This document shows positions 17,023-27,392 of a stretch of 64,000 nucleotides of DNA, in pieces. The stretch spans positions 69,458 to 133,457 of the forward strand of contig NZ_QNRK01000001.1 in the NCBI RefSeq assembly GCF_003315135.1, read 5' to 3'. Source of the DNA: Roseiarcus fermentans (lineage in GTDB: Bacteria > Pseudomonadota > Alphaproteobacteria > Rhizobiales > Beijerinckiaceae). The notes under the pieces are model-generated. The model did no database searches. It saw only the letters and a program-made list of their open reading frames with translations, and was not told the origin of the DNA. How positions within the stretch are numbered: the first letter of the stretch is position 1; each line of letters opens with the position of its first letter. The position numbers were made by a program, and so were the translations under genes.

Positions 17023-18455
17023 GCGCCGACCGGCCCACGATCGCCATCGTCGGCGGCGGCTTCTCCGGCGCCGCGGTCGCCTATCATCTGGCGCAGGCCG
17101 GGGCGCCGGCGAATCTCGTGGTCTTCGAGCCGCGCGCACGCCTCGGCGCCGGCCTCGCCTATGGCGGCGACGACCCCTCCCATCGCATCAACGTGCCGGC
17201 GACCCGCATGTCGCTGCTGCCGGACGACAGAACGCATTTCGCCCGCTGGCTCGAAACCTCGGGCACCCTCGCTCACGATCCCGGCGCCCGGAGCGGCGCG
17301 GACGCGTTTGCGCGCCGGCAGGACTTCGGACGCTACATGGACGAGGCGCTGCGTCCGCTGGCTTCCGGCGCGCGCGTGCGCCATGTCCGCGCCGCGGTTG
17401 TTTCCGTGCGTCGGAGCGCCGGCGCCTGGGCCGTGCGCGACGCCGTCGGCGACGGGATCGACGCCGACCTCGTCATCGTCGCCACAACCCATCCCAGTCC
17501 GACCGTTCCGGCCGAACTCGATTCCTTGCGCGGCGATCCGCGCCTGATCCCGGACGCGCTGGCCGGCGGCGCGCTCAGTCGCCTGACAGGCGAGGAGCGC
17601 GTGCTTCTCGTCGGCTCCGGGCTGACGGCGGCCGATGTGGTCGCGACGCTCGACGCGTGCGGACATCGCGGCCAGGTCGTCATGGTCTCGCGCCGCGGCC
17701 TGCGGTCGCTCGGCCATGCGCCGCGCCCGTTCGCCGCCGAGGGCGACTTCGTCTCGGACCCGGTCCGGACTGCGTCAGCGCTCGTTCGCAACGTGCGCCG
17801 CGCCGTTCAGCAGGCCGAAGCGGAAGGGCGGACCTGGCATTCGGTCCTCGACGCCGTCCGGACGCAGGGCCCATCGATCTGGCGGACTCTCACGCCGGAG
17901 GCGCGCAAGCGCGTCGCTCGGCGGCTGCGCCCGTACTGGGATGTGCATCGGTTTCGCGCCGCGCCGCAGATCGATACGACGCTCGCCCGCAAGCTCGAGG
18001 ATCGTTCGCTCGAACTGCGCAGGGCGCGGCTCGGAACGGCCGCGGCCGGCCCCGAGGGATTGACGGTCGAACTCTTCGACTCGAGGCGGGGGTCGGCGAC
18101 ATGCGAGACCTTCGATGCGATCATCGTCGCAACCGGGCCCTCGCATCGCGAGATCCTGCAGGCTCAGCCGTATCTCCGCGCCCTCGCCGAACAGGGCCAT
18201 GTGGCGCTCGACGAGATCGGCCTTGGCCTCGAAGTCTCGCGCAAGGGCCGCGCCGTCGGCGCGTCGGGTCGCGCTGAGCCGACGCTTCTGGTCGCGGGAC
18301 CCCTCGCTCGCGGGACGTTCGGCGAGCTCATGGGATTGCCTGAAGTATCGGACTACGCGCGCTTCATCGCTGAGCAAGCCTTCGAAGAACTGTCGCTTTC
18401 TCTTCCTCGAGCGGGTCGTCGATCGGTCGTGTCTGTCGGGCAAGACGGACCTTGA
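17019..18455 (+). CDS. FAD/NAD(P)-binding protein (COG4529/NAD_binding_9 type)
   Basis: A 478-residue flavoprotein. [19 protein letters not shown] is the FAD-binding glycine motif, [20 protein letters not shown] follows, and [19 protein letters not shown] forms the NAD(P) site; ATGPSHR comes near the end. It begins with GTG overlapping the ssuD stop (GTGA), so the two are translationally coupled. Family function is poorly known. In this setting it may act in redox supply or sulfur oxidation, which is inference. Confidence 0.83.
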   Translation: MSADRPTIAIVGGGFSGAAVAYHLAQAGAPANLVVFEPRARLGAGLAYGGDDPSHRINVPATRMSLLPDDRTHFARWLETSGTLAHDPGARSGADAFARRQDFGRYMDEALRPLASGARVRHVRAAVVSVRRSAGAWAVRDAVGDGIDADLVIVATTHPSPTVPAELDSLRGDPRLIPDALAGGALSRLTGEERVLLVGSGLTAADVVATLDACGHRGQVVMVSRRGLRSLGHAPRPFAAEGDFVSDPVRTASALVRNVRRAVQQAEAEGRTWHSVLDAVRTQGPSIWRTLTPEARKRVARRLRPYWDVHRFRAAPQIDTTLARKLEDRSLELRRARLGTAAAGPEGLTVELFDSRRGSATCETFDAIIVATGPSHREILQAQPYLRALAEQGHVALDEIGLGLEVSRKGRAVGASGRAEPTLLVAGPLARGTFGELMGLPEVSDYARFIAEQAFEELSLSLPRAGRRSVVSVGQDGP

Positions 18456-18759
18456 CGGCTCGCGTCTCGACACGAACGGTTCGGATGTCGGCTCTTGCGC
18501 TTCTGTGACCTCCCAGGACCGGCAGGAAACGAATTGGTCGCTGTCGAGTACGGGCTCGACCCTTGGACGCGGCGCCCCACGCGGCAAGTCGCGGCGCTTC
18601 GGCGGTCGCGCTGGCGGGACCCGGTCGACCCTTCACGGGACCCGAAGCCGGCGCTCGCTCGCGTCCCGCGCCCAAGCGGCCGGCGAGCGTCGCGTGGACG
18701 GTCGACGCCGAGAGAGACCTGCCGGTTCGCGCGTCGGCGGCGGCCATCGGATGACGCTT
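18456..18759. other. Gene-free stretch downstream of the FAD-binding protein gene
   Basis: About 300 bp without a credible gene. All open frames are arginine/serine-rich and share no recognisable motif. It may hold the decayed remainder of the integrase relic, but nothing supports this at the protein level. Confidence 0.4.
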
Positions 18760-19122
18760 GAAACGCCGGGTCGCGGAGTTTCTTTTCCGCCAATTCGCCC
18801 GCGATGGCGGCGACGGCGTTCGCGCCCTCTTCCGCTTTCGCGATCTTCGCGGCCTTCTTGGCCTCCAAGGAGTCTTCTCCTGGCGCCAACGTCCTTCGGG
18901 CGGCTTCCCGCGCATCGCGGGCGGCCTTTCAGTTCGATTTCGGGATAGACGCCGACCGCGAGGGTCTTTTTTCGCGCCGCCGCAAGCCGCTCGCTCGCCA
19001 CAGCGCCATGGGAGAGCGCGCTTCGCGAGCGGCTTGCTTCCGTCGAGCGACGCCACGGCATGGGACACGATCATTATTGCGCCGGGGAGCGCGCGCCCGA
19101 TAGCGAGGTCGGTAACGGCCAT
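18760..19122 (-). pseudogene. Relic of a tyrosine-recombinase (phage integrase) N-terminus
   Basis: Read on the minus strand, pieces of an integrase N-terminal arm-binding domain appear in three frames: MAVTDLAIGRALPG at 19122, then KKTLAVGVYPEIELKG in another frame at about 18980-18930, and ARDAREAARRTLAPGED plus LEAKKAAKIAKAEEGANA and ELAEKKLRD in the third down to about 18765. The VGVYPE-x-LKGARDAR-x-AR order is diagnostic for P4-type integrases. The break after ELKG is explained by one extra C. No catalytic domain is recognisable beyond 18760. It is a dead remnant beside the SIR2 gene. Confidence 0.72.
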
Positions 19123-19312
19123 GTTGCCGCCACCGCACCGCTGGAACGCCGCGTCGCGCGGAACCGCTATCACGTCGGCGGTAAGTACCCTGTTTTGAAC
19201 AAGGCATGACGGACACGAACATGTTCCCAGCACTCAAACCCCACGGATAGGCCGCGCATCAACTCTGCGCGGAGGTCTCGCTCGTTGTCCATTTTCTATC
19301 GCCGTTAGAGTG

Positions 19313-19594
19313 TTACCATGAGAGAGTTTTATTCAAATTTGCTGCAACAGACCGCATCGATATGCTTTGAAAGAAGGGATGCCACGGTCTTGGCGCGATA
19401 AAGTGCATTCGGCCTAAGCTTTCCCAAACAGGGACCACCGTTCCCTTCAAGCCCGCAGCGTGGGAGTGCCTTTGGAGATCTTCAACAACATCTCGTTGTG
19501 ATTCCGACGATTGCGAGCCAAATGATGAAGACACAGGGACGATCACCATATCCTGCCCCTGCTCGTGCAAGTGTGCGACCTTGAACTGCGGCAT
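19313..19594 (-). CDS. Conserved-looking hypothetical protein, 93 residues
   Basis: A small cytoplasmic protein with balanced composition: MPQFKVAHLHEQGQDMVIVP, then GTVVPVWESLGRMHFIAP, and RPWHPFFQSISMRSVAANLN at the end. AAAGGA sits eight bases before the ATG. It resembles small uncharacterised proteins I associate with Hyphomicrobiales mobile regions, but I cannot name a family or function. It diverges from the small frame at 19630 and lies between the integrase relic and the SIR2 gene. Confidence 0.6.
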   Translation of the reverse strand: MPQFKVAHLHEQGQDMVIVPVSSSFGSQSSESQRDVVEDLQRHSHAAGLKGTVVPVWESLGRMHFIAPRPWHPFFQSISMRSVAANLNKTLSW

Positions 19595-19629
19595 TGCGGC
19601 GTCCTTTCGGAGTGGAACAGATAAAGTAC

Positions 19630-19800
19630 ATGATTCGGATAGCCGAGGAAATGGGCGAGGGCCCGCTCCGACTGGGCACCCTGGTTCGCCCGCGAGGCCT
19701 GAACTTCCCGCTGTCGCGCCTCATGTGTTCGGCTTGCGGTAGTCGCAGCGTGACCGTCGTGTTTGAGCTGCCGACTAACCGTGAGACCCGCAGCGGATGA
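19630..19800 (+). CDS. Small zinc-ribbon-like hypothetical protein
   Basis: A 56-residue frame with RLMCSACGSRSVTVVF in its second half. The Cys-x-x-Cys-Gly-Ser-Arg followed by a beta strand is like half-zinc-ribbon proteins found in many Rhizobiales genomes. Only one CxxC pair is visible, so it would need a partner or dimer to bind zinc. Start is uncertain. The opposite strand carries a longer arginine-rich frame with no motif, so this reading is preferred. Confidence 0.45.
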   Translation: MIRIAEEMGEGPLRLGTLVRPRGLNFPLSRLMCSACGSRSVTVVFELPTNRETRSG

Positions 19801-19958
19801 GATAGAAGCTTGAGCCGTTTTGGGCCAGCATCCAAAGTCTAGGTCACGGGCTTATCCCTAAATCTGTGGAGGCCCACAATTTGGGCTGCCCGTCCACAGG
19901 GATGCGCGTAAACTCCTGCTGTTCAACCCGAGAATCGCGCTGAAGGGGGCGGCCGGAG
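19801..19958. promoter_or_regulatory. Upstream region of the SIR2-STAND gene
   Basis: A 158-bp spacer with mixed composition. No clear -35/-10 pair or dyad could be picked by eye. The ATG of the SIR2 gene has a GGAGAT site at short spacing. Confidence 0.3.
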
Positions 19959-22900
19959 ATGGCTGGGTCTGAGTTAGTAGTGGACATTCCGGTCGCACTT
20001 AAACAGGAGGTTGGCAGCGGCAACGTCGCATTATTCCTTGGTGCCGGTGCAAGCAAAGGAGCGGCATATAGCCCCCCAACACCAGAAATGCCGCTCGGCG
20101 GAGAGCTACGGAATCTTATTTGTGACCGCTTTCTAAACGGGGAGAGCAAGGACCGAACGCTTTCGACGGTTGCTTCTTACGTTAATAATGAGTACGGTCC
20201 GGGTCAATTAGAAACCTGGCTAGGAGCATTGCTTGCTCAGTATCGACCGTCGACGGGCCATCTCCTTCTGCCAAAATTTCGCTGGCAGGCAATCTATACA
20301 TTGAACTACGACTTGCTAATTGAGGACGCCTATAAAGACGATAAGTTGTCAATGCAGCAGTTATCAAAGTGGTATAAGAACGATAATTCAATGGACCGCT
20401 CAATGCGAGCCATGGAGTCGCCCGTTCCTCTGTATAAATTGCATGGTACCATTGACCAATTTTCCGACCTGACAGCGCCGATTGTCCTGTCGCAGGAGGG
20501 ATTTCTTCTTTGGAGAGAGGGACGGGAACGTTTATACAATCGTCTTCGGGAGTCAATCGCCGAATATCCTATTGTGTTCGCAGGTACGGCATTGGGCGAC
20601 CCGCACATACAGGAGTTACTAAATGTGGAGACTGGCCGCAGGCCGATGCAATACATGGTAGATCCGTATCTAAATCGCCACGACGAGCAACTGTTTTCAT
20701 CGAAGAGAATTACCCCAATCAAAGCAAGCTTCGACGAATTCATGGCGGCCCTTGATGCCGCAATTCCCACAATAAATCGCCGCCTTACAGCTATCCATGC
20801 GGGCGCTATTCAGCATTCTATACAAAGATTCTTTCGGTCTAATAACATGCCGACGCCACAAATTATGTCATTTCTTACAAATAATGTTGAGCATGTCTTT
20901 GCTGGGATAGCTAGTACTCCATTGAGTCCAGAGTTATTTTATAAAGGAGAGTCACAATCTTGGAGTCCGATCGAGCAACAGCTTGATTTTTCGCGGACTA
21001 ATTATGAGTCCGTCATGCTTAAGGTATTGGCTATCGGAAGCAAATCCGATGCGTCAGTTGACATATTAGCAATCAAAGGTGTTGCTGGCTCTGGCAAAAG
21101 TGTATTTCTCCGTAGAGTAGCGTACGATCTTGCTACTACGCATGGGCTATTGGTGTTATTTTGCCCGCCAAGGGCATTTCTTGAAGCTGATCGTATACGA
21201 GAGATATATGAGGTGACTCGATTACGACTGGTGGTCGTAATCGATCACGCCGCGGATCAAATGAAAGTAATAACAGATATCGCAGATCAACTCAATCAAG
21301 CAGGGATCCCAATTACTATGATCGTTGCGGACAGCGAAGCCGCCTGGGGATCTTACATCCAGGATTTTGGTGAGAGGCTCGCGTTTACTTTCACCCTTCG
21401 GCTTCTTGAGCCGAGAGAAATTGTCGACTTGATAAGTCGATTGGAGCGGCATCACTGCCTAGGCATTCTAACGGATGTCACTCCAGAACAAAGGCTCAGA
21501 GCGTTTAAGGAGGTTGCTGATCGTCAATTACTAGTTGCTCTCTATCAGGCTACGCAAGGCAAAGATCTGGAGAAAATCATTCTGGAGGAGTACGAACGGA
21601 TAGCTCAACCGGATGCACAGGAACTTTATCTCCTAGTTGCAACGCTCAATCAGTTCCGGACGCCAGTGCGAGCTGGGCTTATTCGACGACTCACCGGCGT
21701 TCGGTTCCAAGACTTCGAGCGAGATTTCCTTGGGCCTTTGACGGGAATTGTTCATGCGGAGCGCGATCCAATTCTCAAGGACATGGTTTACCGCACTCGT
21801 CATCCATACATTGCTGAAATTCTTTTCCGCAATGTCCTAGACACGACTTCGAAGCAGGTTAATCAGTATCTGCGGATTCTTGACGGAATGGACCCCTCAT
21901 ACTCTTCAGATTACGAAGCGCTTAGAAAGATGGTGAGCTACCGAAATGTTCGCTCCCTGACTGCATCTCTAGCCGAGCGCCGTCAGATACTTGACGCAGC
22001 TGAGAAGGCCACTCAGGCGGATCCTTTTATTTTGCAGCAAAGAGCTCTCCTCGAAATGAATGACCCGAAGGGCAACCTCTCGTCTGCGGGCCGTTATCTT
22101 GAAAGGGCGCTTGCCGTTCGGCCAAGGGATGCCTCGCTGCGACATACCAAAGCGACGCTTTTGCAGCGGGAGGCAGAGGTGCACCCAAACCAGCTGGAGC
22201 GAAGGGCAATCCGAAGCGATGCAAGAGCAATTCTTCGATCGCTCAGGGGAGATCATGTGGATGGATATGTTGCTAGCTCCACCGCCGCGCTTGCTATCGA
22301 TGAAATAGAGGATCTCACAAAAAATCCTCCCTCTGACGCTATAGACGTCCAAATCGTTCGCTTGGTTGAGGATGCCGAGAGAGCGATTAGACAAGGCCTG
22401 GCAGCTGCCCCAGATTTCGACACGGTGCATCTGCAGGCTAGTCGTCTACAAAAGCATTTCGGTGACAATGAAGCAGCGGCCGCCGTGCTCAAGCGAGCTA
22501 TCACCGCGCGTCCGGAGCTGGAATTTGTCGCTGTCGCCTACGCAAGGGCGATCCGAGATACCAATCTCAGCGAGGCATTGAGCGTCGTAAAGGGAAGCTT
22601 GGCTCATAAACCAAACAGTCGTGCATTAAACGAGGCCCTCTTTGAGTTACTTCTGATGGAATCCGATGAGGTCCGTCCCGAGTTGTGGGCCCCTCTCCGC
22701 AAGTCCTTTACCAATGAAGACGGCAATGTTTTTATGCACGTCCACGCACTTAGGCATCAATTTGTCATTGGCGACGACAATGCGTACCGGAAATTAATTG
22801 AAGCCGCGGAGAAGATGAAGGTAGCAAGGAGGGAGCGAGAAAAGCCTCGCGTGCGTTACCGAAATCCATCGTCGGGGGACGGCCGTTTCACAGGCCGCAT

Positions 22901-23087
22901 AGCCTATATCGGCGAGACACACGGCTACGCAACGGTGTTCGGTATCACCAGAAACGTCTATATTCGGCCAGATATTAGCATGGACGTCGATCTGTGGGAC
23001 TCACTCAAGCGAGACGACCCGATCACGCTGAACGTAGAATTTTCGTTAAAAGGGGCGATAGGGACCGGCGTAACTAAGAACCTTTAA
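19959..23087 (+). CDS. SIR2-STAND-TPR protein with OB-fold-like C-terminus, candidate anti-phage NADase
   Basis: A 1042-residue multidomain protein. Residues 1-270 are a SIR2-like domain: FLGAGASKG at 26-34 (NAD-binding), TLNYD at about 114 (catalytic Asn) and KLHGTID at about 160 (catalytic His). A STAND-type P-loop ATPase follows: GVAGSGKS at about 374, and LVVVIDHAAD near 425 as Walker B. About 650-930 is helical repeat, TPR-like (LERALAVRPRDASLRHTKA; AAAVLKRAITARPELEFVAV). The last 70 residues (GRIAYIGETHGYATVFG and DLWDSLKRDDPITLNVEF) look like an OB or cold-shock fold. Known SIR2-STAND defence proteins deplete NAD upon sensing phage. The gene is clearly AT-richer than its neighbours and stands next to an integrase relic and a tRNA-Leu, which suggests transfer. 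Confidence 0.82.
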   Translation: MAGSELVVDIPVALKQEVGSGNVALFLGAGASKGAAYSPPTPEMPLGGELRNLICDRFLNGESKDRTLSTVASYVNNEYGPGQLETWLGALLAQYRPSTGHLLLPKFRWQAIYTLNYDLLIEDAYKDDKLSMQQLSKWYKNDNSMDRSMRAMESPVPLYKLHGTIDQFSDLTAPIVLSQEGFLLWREGRERLYNRLRESIAEYPIVFAGTALGDPHIQELLNVETGRRPMQYMVDPYLNRHDEQLFSSKRITPIKASFDEFMAALDAAIPTINRRLTAIHAGAIQHSIQRFFRSNNMPTPQIMSFLTNNVEHVFAGIASTPLSPELFYKGESQSWSPIEQQLDFSRTNYESVMLKVLAIGSKSDASVDILAIKGVAGSGKSVFLRRVAYDLATTHGLLVLFCPPRAFLEADRIREIYEVTRLRLVVVIDHAADQMKVITDIADQLNQAGIPITMIVADSEAAWGSYIQDFGERLAFTFTLRLLEPREIVDLISRLERHHCLGILTDVTPEQRLRAFKEVADRQLLVALYQATQGKDLEKIILEEYERIAQPDAQELYLLVATLNQFRTPVRAGLIRRLTGVRFQDFERDFLGPLTGIVHAERDPILKDMVYRTRHPYIAEILFRNVLDTTSKQVNQYLRILDGMDPSYSSDYEALRKMVSYRNVRSLTASLAERRQILDAAEKATQADPFILQQRALLEMNDPKGNLSSAGRYLERALAVRPRDASLRHTKATLLQREAEVHPNQLERRAIRSDARAILRSLRGDHVDGYVASSTAALAIDEIEDLTKNPPSDAIDVQIVRLVEDAERAIRQGLAAAPDFDTVHLQASRLQKHFGDNEAAAAVLKRAITARPELEFVAVAYARAIRDTNLSEALSVVKGSLAHKPNSRALNEALFELLLMESDEVRPELWAPLRKSFTNEDGNVFMHVHALRHQFVIGDDNAYRKLIEAAEKMKVARREREKPRVRYRNPSSGDGRFTGRIAYIGETHGYATVFGITRNVYIRPDISMDVDLWDSLKRDDPITLNVEFSLKGAIGTGVTKNL

Positions 23088-23260
23088 AGCTGGCATTGCT
23101 CACAAACAGTTCATTTGCTGCACTCGGGCTCCCTCCCGCTCACGGCGCATCGGGCGGACAACTCGATAGAGCACCGTACCTCACCGTTGTACCCCACTTA
23201 GCGCGGCGCAAACGGCTACAATCGCTTATCTTTTTGGCATCACTCATAAAATTTGGGGAA

Positions 23261-23345
23261 TGGTGCCCAGGAAAGGACTCGAACCTTCACGGCTTGCACC
23301 GCTGGTACCTGAAACCAGTGCGTCTACCAATTCCGCCACCTGGGC
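23261..23345 (-). tRNA. tRNA-Leu (anticodon CAG)
   Basis: Read on the minus strand it begins GCCCAGGTGGCGGAATTGG and ends CCTGGGCACCA with the CCA encoded. The acceptor arm GCCCAGG/CCTGGGC pairs fully, the anticodon loop is TTCAGGT (anticodon CAG), there is a long variable arm as expected for leucine, and the T-loop is GTTCGAGTCC. Its 3' end points to the SIR2 patch, the usual side for integration. No second copy of its 3' end was found at the other edge. Confidence 0.95.
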
Positions 23346-23346
23346 A

Positions 23347-23664
23347 CGGCGCGCTTCATAGTTGCGCGGCCATGCCGATGTCAATGGCGGGAAGGCGAGC
23401 AGGGCGCCCTCTTTTGCGGCCCGGCGTCGCAGCGACGATTCGGAGTCTTGCCGACCCGGCCGGGGCCACGGGTCGGGTCCGCGCGCCAACGTTTGCGAAT
23501 GTCCGCCCCGCGCCGCCGCGCCGGCCCTGCGGTTGATCACGGACCGGCCTTTCGTTATGGCCTCGGATCGCCGGCGACGCTGGCGCCGCGCTTGCTTGGG
23601 CTGCGGCGTGGTCAGGGCCGGCGGCGCCAGACCTTCCCCGGCCGCCCGATGGAGTCGCTCAACG
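23347..23664. other. 318-bp region between tRNA-Leu and ppc
   Basis: GC-rich with no credible gene. It must carry promoters for tRNA-Leu (minus) and ppc (plus), but no clear boxes are visible. Confidence 0.35.
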
Positions 23665-26436
23665 ATGGCCCTCGATTCGATCCTCGACGACGACGCCGAA
23701 AAGGATCGGCCGCTGCGCGACGACATTCGCCTGCTCGGCCGCATCCTCGGCGACACGGTGCGCGAGCAGGAGGGCCATGAGACCTACGCGCTCGTCGAGC
23801 AGATCCGGCAGGCCTCGATCCGCTTTCATCGCAACAACGAGGCCGGCGCGCTGCGCGAGCTCGAAGCGACGCTCGACAGCCTCTCCTCCGACCAGACGCT
23901 CGCGATCGTGCGCGCCTACAGCTACTTCTCCCATCTCGCCAACATCGCCGAGGATCAGCACCACATCCGGCGCAACCGCGCGCATGTGAAGGCCGGCTCC
24001 GCGCCGCGGCCGGGTTCGCTCGCCCACGCCTTCGAGCACACGCGCCATTCGGGCGTCGGACCGAAGGCGCTCAGCGCCGTTTTCGACCGCGCGCTGGTGA
24101 GCCCGGTGCTGACCGCTCACCCGACCGAAGTGCGGCGGAAGAGCACCCTGACCCGCGAGCTCGAGATCGCGGACCTCCTCGACGAGCGCGACCACGCCCA
24201 TGGAGACCCCACCGAGCTCGCCGAGATCGAGGACAGGTTGCGCCGCGCCGTGCTCATTCTCTGGCGGACCAACATGCTGCGCCAGACCCGGCTTCTGGTG
24301 ATCGACGAGGTCGCCAACGGCCTCGCCTATTACGACTATACGTTCTTCCGCGAAGTGCCGCGGCTCTACGGCGCGATCGAGGACGCGCTGGAAAAGCTCG
24401 ACCCGGCGCGGCGCGGCGCCCGCCTGCCGTCGTTCCTGCGCGTCGGCTCGTGGATCGGCGGCGATCGCGACGGCAATCCCTTCGTCACCGCCGACGTGCT
24501 CGACGAGGCGCTGCGGCTCCAGAGCGCGCGGGCGCTGGGCTTCTATCTCGACGAGCTGCATCAGCTCGGCGGCGAGCTGTCGCTGGCCGCGGGGCTGGTT
24601 CCGGTGACGCCGGAGCTCGCCGCCCTCGCCGCCCGCGCCGGCGACGACGCGCCGACCCGCAGCGACGAGCCCTACCGCCGCGCGATCGGCGGCATGTATT
24701 CGCGCCTGGCGAAGACCGCGCGCGAACTCGACCACGTCGTCGCGCTGCGCCAGCCGATCGTTTCCGACGCGCCGGCCTATGAAAGCGTCGAGGCGTTCGC
24801 CGCCGACCTCGGAGCGATCGCCGATTCGCTCGCCGCCAACGGCGGGGCGCTGATCGCCCGCGGCCGCCTCAGGGGTCTCAGGCGCGCCGTCGACGTGTTC
24901 GGCTTCCATCTCGCGCCCGTCGATCTTCGCCAGAATTCCGACGTGCACGAGCGCACGGTGGCGGAGATCCTCGCCGCCGTCTCGCCCGGCCTCGACTATC
25001 GCAGCCTCGGCGAGGACGAGCGCGTGGCGCTGCTGCGGCGCGAGCTCGTTTCGCCGCGTCCGCTGGTTTCGCCTTTCCTCGCTTACGGCGAGGAGACGGC
25101 GGGCGAACTCGCCGTCTTTCGCGCCGCCGCCGCCATCCGGGCGCGATACGGCGAGGGCGCGATCAGGACCGCGATCATCTCGAAGACCGACAGCGTTTCC
25201 GACCTCCTGGAGCTCGCGCTGCTGCTCAAGGAAGTGGGGCTCGTCAGCGCCAGGGGCTCGTCCGCGCTCGCGCTCGTGCCGCTGTTCGAGACCATCGCCG
25301 ACCTCAGGAATTGCGTCGGCGTGATGGACCGGCTGCTCGCGATCCCCGAATACCGGAAGCTCGTCGAATCGCAGGGCGGCGAGCAGGAGGTGATGCTCGG
25401 CTACTCCGATTCCAACAAGGACGGCGGCTTCGTCACTTCCGGCTGGGAGCTGTACAAGGCCGAGATCGGGCTGGTCGAGGTGTTCCGCCGGCACGGCGTG
25501 CGCATCCGCCTGTTCCACGGCCGCGGCGGCTCGGTCGGCCGCGGCGGCGGCCCGAGCTACGACGCCATCCTCGCCCAGCCGGGCGGCGCGGTGCAGGGGC
25601 AGATCCGCATCACCGAGCAGGGCGAGATCATTTCGAGCAAATACTCGAACCCCGATGTCGGCCGGCGCAACCTGGAGACGCTCGTCTCGGCGACGCTCGA
25701 GGCGACGCTGCTGCAGGACGAGAGCCCCGCGCCCGACCCCGCCTTCCTGGAAACGATGGAGGACCTGTCGAAGGCCGCCTACGCCGCCTATCGCGGCCTC
25801 GTCTACGAGACCGACGGATTCGTCAGATACTTCTGGTCGTCGACGGTGATCACCGAGATCGCGACGCTGAACATCGGCTCGCGGCCCGCCTCGCGCAAGA
25901 AGACGCAGGCGATCGAGGACCTGCGCGCCATTCCCTGGGTGTTCTCCTGGGCGCAGTGCCGGCTGATGCTGCCCGGCTGGTTCGGCTTCGGCTCGGCGGT
26001 CAAGAGCTATGTCGACGCCCATCCGGAGACGGGGATGGAGGCGCTCAGGGAGATGTACCGGCGCTGGCCCTTCTTCCGCACCCTGCTCTCCAACATGGAC
26101 ATGGTGCTGTCGAAGTCGAGCCTCGCCATCGCCTCGCGCTACGCCCGCCTGTGCGAGGACGTGGCCCTGCGGGAGAAGATCTTCGGCCGCATCGCGCAGG
26201 AGTGGCGTCTCTCGGTCGAGGCCCTCAACGCGATCATGGAGCAGCAAAAACTTCTGGCGAGCAACCCGCTGCTCGACCGCTCGATCCGCAATCGCTTCCC
26301 CTATCTCGACCCGCTGAACCACGTGCAGGTCGAGTTGCTCAAGCTGCACCGGGCGCGGGCGTCGAGCGAGAAGGTGCTGACGGGCATTCAGCTGACGATC
26401 AACGGGATTTCGGCGGGCCTGCGCAACAGCGGGTAG
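23665..26436 (+). CDS. ppc: Phosphoenolpyruvate carboxylase
   Basis: A 923-residue enzyme of normal length that carboxylates phosphoenolpyruvate to oxaloacetate, refilling the citric acid cycle. Signature motifs are intact: [13 protein letters not shown] (catalytic His), [26 protein letters not shown], and [16 protein letters not shown] (catalytic glycine-rich loop). The C-terminus ends [14 protein letters not shown], matching the conserved NG(I/V)(S/A)AGLRNTG tail. The start at [10 protein letters not shown] was chosen because the 101 codons upstream look like GC-rich noise. Confidence 0.96.
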   Translation: MALDSILDDDAEKDRPLRDDIRLLGRILGDTVREQEGHETYALVEQIRQASIRFHRNNEAGALRELEATLDSLSSDQTLAIVRAYSYFSHLANIAEDQHHIRRNRAHVKAGSAPRPGSLAHAFEHTRHSGVGPKALSAVFDRALVSPVLTAHPTEVRRKSTLTRELEIADLLDERDHAHGDPTELAEIEDRLRRAVLILWRTNMLRQTRLLVIDEVANGLAYYDYTFFREVPRLYGAIEDALEKLDPARRGARLPSFLRVGSWIGGDRDGNPFVTADVLDEALRLQSARALGFYLDELHQLGGELSLAAGLVPVTPELAALAARAGDDAPTRSDEPYRRAIGGMYSRLAKTARELDHVVALRQPIVSDAPAYESVEAFAADLGAIADSLAANGGALIARGRLRGLRRAVDVFGFHLAPVDLRQNSDVHERTVAEILAAVSPGLDYRSLGEDERVALLRRELVSPRPLVSPFLAYGEETAGELAVFRAAAAIRARYGEGAIRTAIISKTDSVSDLLELALLLKEVGLVSARGSSALALVPLFETIADLRNCVGVMDRLLAIPEYRKLVESQGGEQEVMLGYSDSNKDGGFVTSGWELYKAEIGLVEVFRRHGVRIRLFHGRGGSVGRGGGPSYDAILAQPGGAVQGQIRITEQGEIISSKYSNPDVGRRNLETLVSATLEATLLQDESPAPDPAFLETMEDLSKAAYAAYRGLVYETDGFVRYFWSSTVITEIATLNIGSRPASRKKTQAIEDLRAIPWVFSWAQCRLMLPGWFGFGSAVKSYVDAHPETGMEALREMYRRWPFFRTLLSNMDMVLSKSSLAIASRYARLCEDVALREKIFGRIAQEWRLSVEALNAIMEQQKLLASNPLLDRSIRNRFPYLDPLNHVQVELLKLHRARASSEKVLTGIQLTINGISAGLRNSG

Positions 26437-26490
26437 CGGCTGCGCGGGCCAGGCCTTGCGACGCTCGGCCGAAGCGGCAATCCTGCGCAC

Positions 26491-27288
26491 ATGGCGCACG
26501 GCATCTGGCTCCTCCTCATCGTCTTCGTCCTCCTGCTCGCAGCGGCCGGGATCGGGACGACGCTTCAGGGCCGGCTGCGGGACCATCACCGGACGAGCCA
26601 GACGACCGACCATGTCCGGCTGGTCGTCTCGATCCTCGTCACCCTCACCGCGCTGGTCCTCAGCCTTCTCCTGTCCGAGGTGAAGGGTTCATTCGACACG
26701 TTCGACAGCCGGCTGCGCGCCTTCGCCGGCGACCTCGCGAACCTCGACGTCCATCTGCGCGAATATGGCGACGAGGCGCAGCCGATCCGGGCCATGCTGC
26801 GCGCCTATGTCGCCGCCGTCGTCGCCGATAGCTGGCGCGAGGAATCCGCGCCCGCCGGCGCCTACCCGAGGTTCGCCGGCGAGGGCCGCGGCGTCGACCG
26901 CCAGCAGCTCGGCGCCATGCTGGTGCGCATGGATGTGGCGATCCATCGGCTCGATCCGCCGGACGGAATCCATCAACGGCTCGCCCAGGCGCTCGCGGGG
27001 CAGGTCGACGCGGCGCTCGACTCGCGCAGAAGCCTCATCGGAACGGCGCAAGCTACGGTCTCCTGGCCGCTCATGGTCGCCATGTGCGCGTGGCTCATGG
27101 TCGTCTTCGCGGTGTTCGGCCTGCTCGCGCCGCGCAACGCGGTCGTTCACCTGACGATCGTCATTTGCGCCGTCTGCGTCGCCTCGGCGATCTTCCTGAT
27201 CGACGAGTACGATTCTCCGCTGCACGGGTTGATGCACGTATCCAGCGACGCCCTGCGCGACGCGCTGCGCCAGATCGACGAGCCGTGA
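26491..27288 (+). CDS. DUF4239-like (bestrophin-like) inner-membrane protein
   Basis: A 265-residue membrane protein. Hydrophobic segments lie at about residues 5-22 (LLLIVFVLLLAAAGIG), 42-61, 190-212 (PLMVAMCAWLMVVFAVFGLL) and 218-237. Between them is a 130-residue soluble part with FDTFDSRLRAFAGDLANLD and a late IDEYDSPLHGLM. That layout is typical of DUF4239 proteins, whose function is unknown. It sits 54 bp after ppc and could share its message. Confidence 0.7.
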   Translation: MAHGIWLLLIVFVLLLAAAGIGTTLQGRLRDHHRTSQTTDHVRLVVSILVTLTALVLSLLLSEVKGSFDTFDSRLRAFAGDLANLDVHLREYGDEAQPIRAMLRAYVAAVVADSWREESAPAGAYPRFAGEGRGVDRQQLGAMLVRMDVAIHRLDPPDGIHQRLAQALAGQVDAALDSRRSLIGTAQATVSWPLMVAMCAWLMVVFAVFGLLAPRNAVVHLTIVICAVCVASAIFLIDEYDSPLHGLMHVSSDALRDALRQIDEP

Positions 27289-27392
27289 GATCGGCGGCTG
27301 ACTTTCTCTCGCGCGGGCGGCGCGACAAGCCCGACGCGGGTCTTGCAAGCGCCGACCTTTGCGACTAGTTTCCGCGCCGCCCGAAGGCCCGT

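Noticed and set aside
18456-18560. Possible attachment repeat of the tRNA-Leu 3' end at the far edge of the SIR2 patch
   Set aside because: Only CCCAGGA-like short matches occur; nothing comparable to the tRNA-His repeat.
23659-26613. 984-codon minus-strand open frame antisense to ppc
   Set aside because: Its product is low-complexity and motif-free while the plus strand gives a full phosphoenolpyruvate carboxylase.
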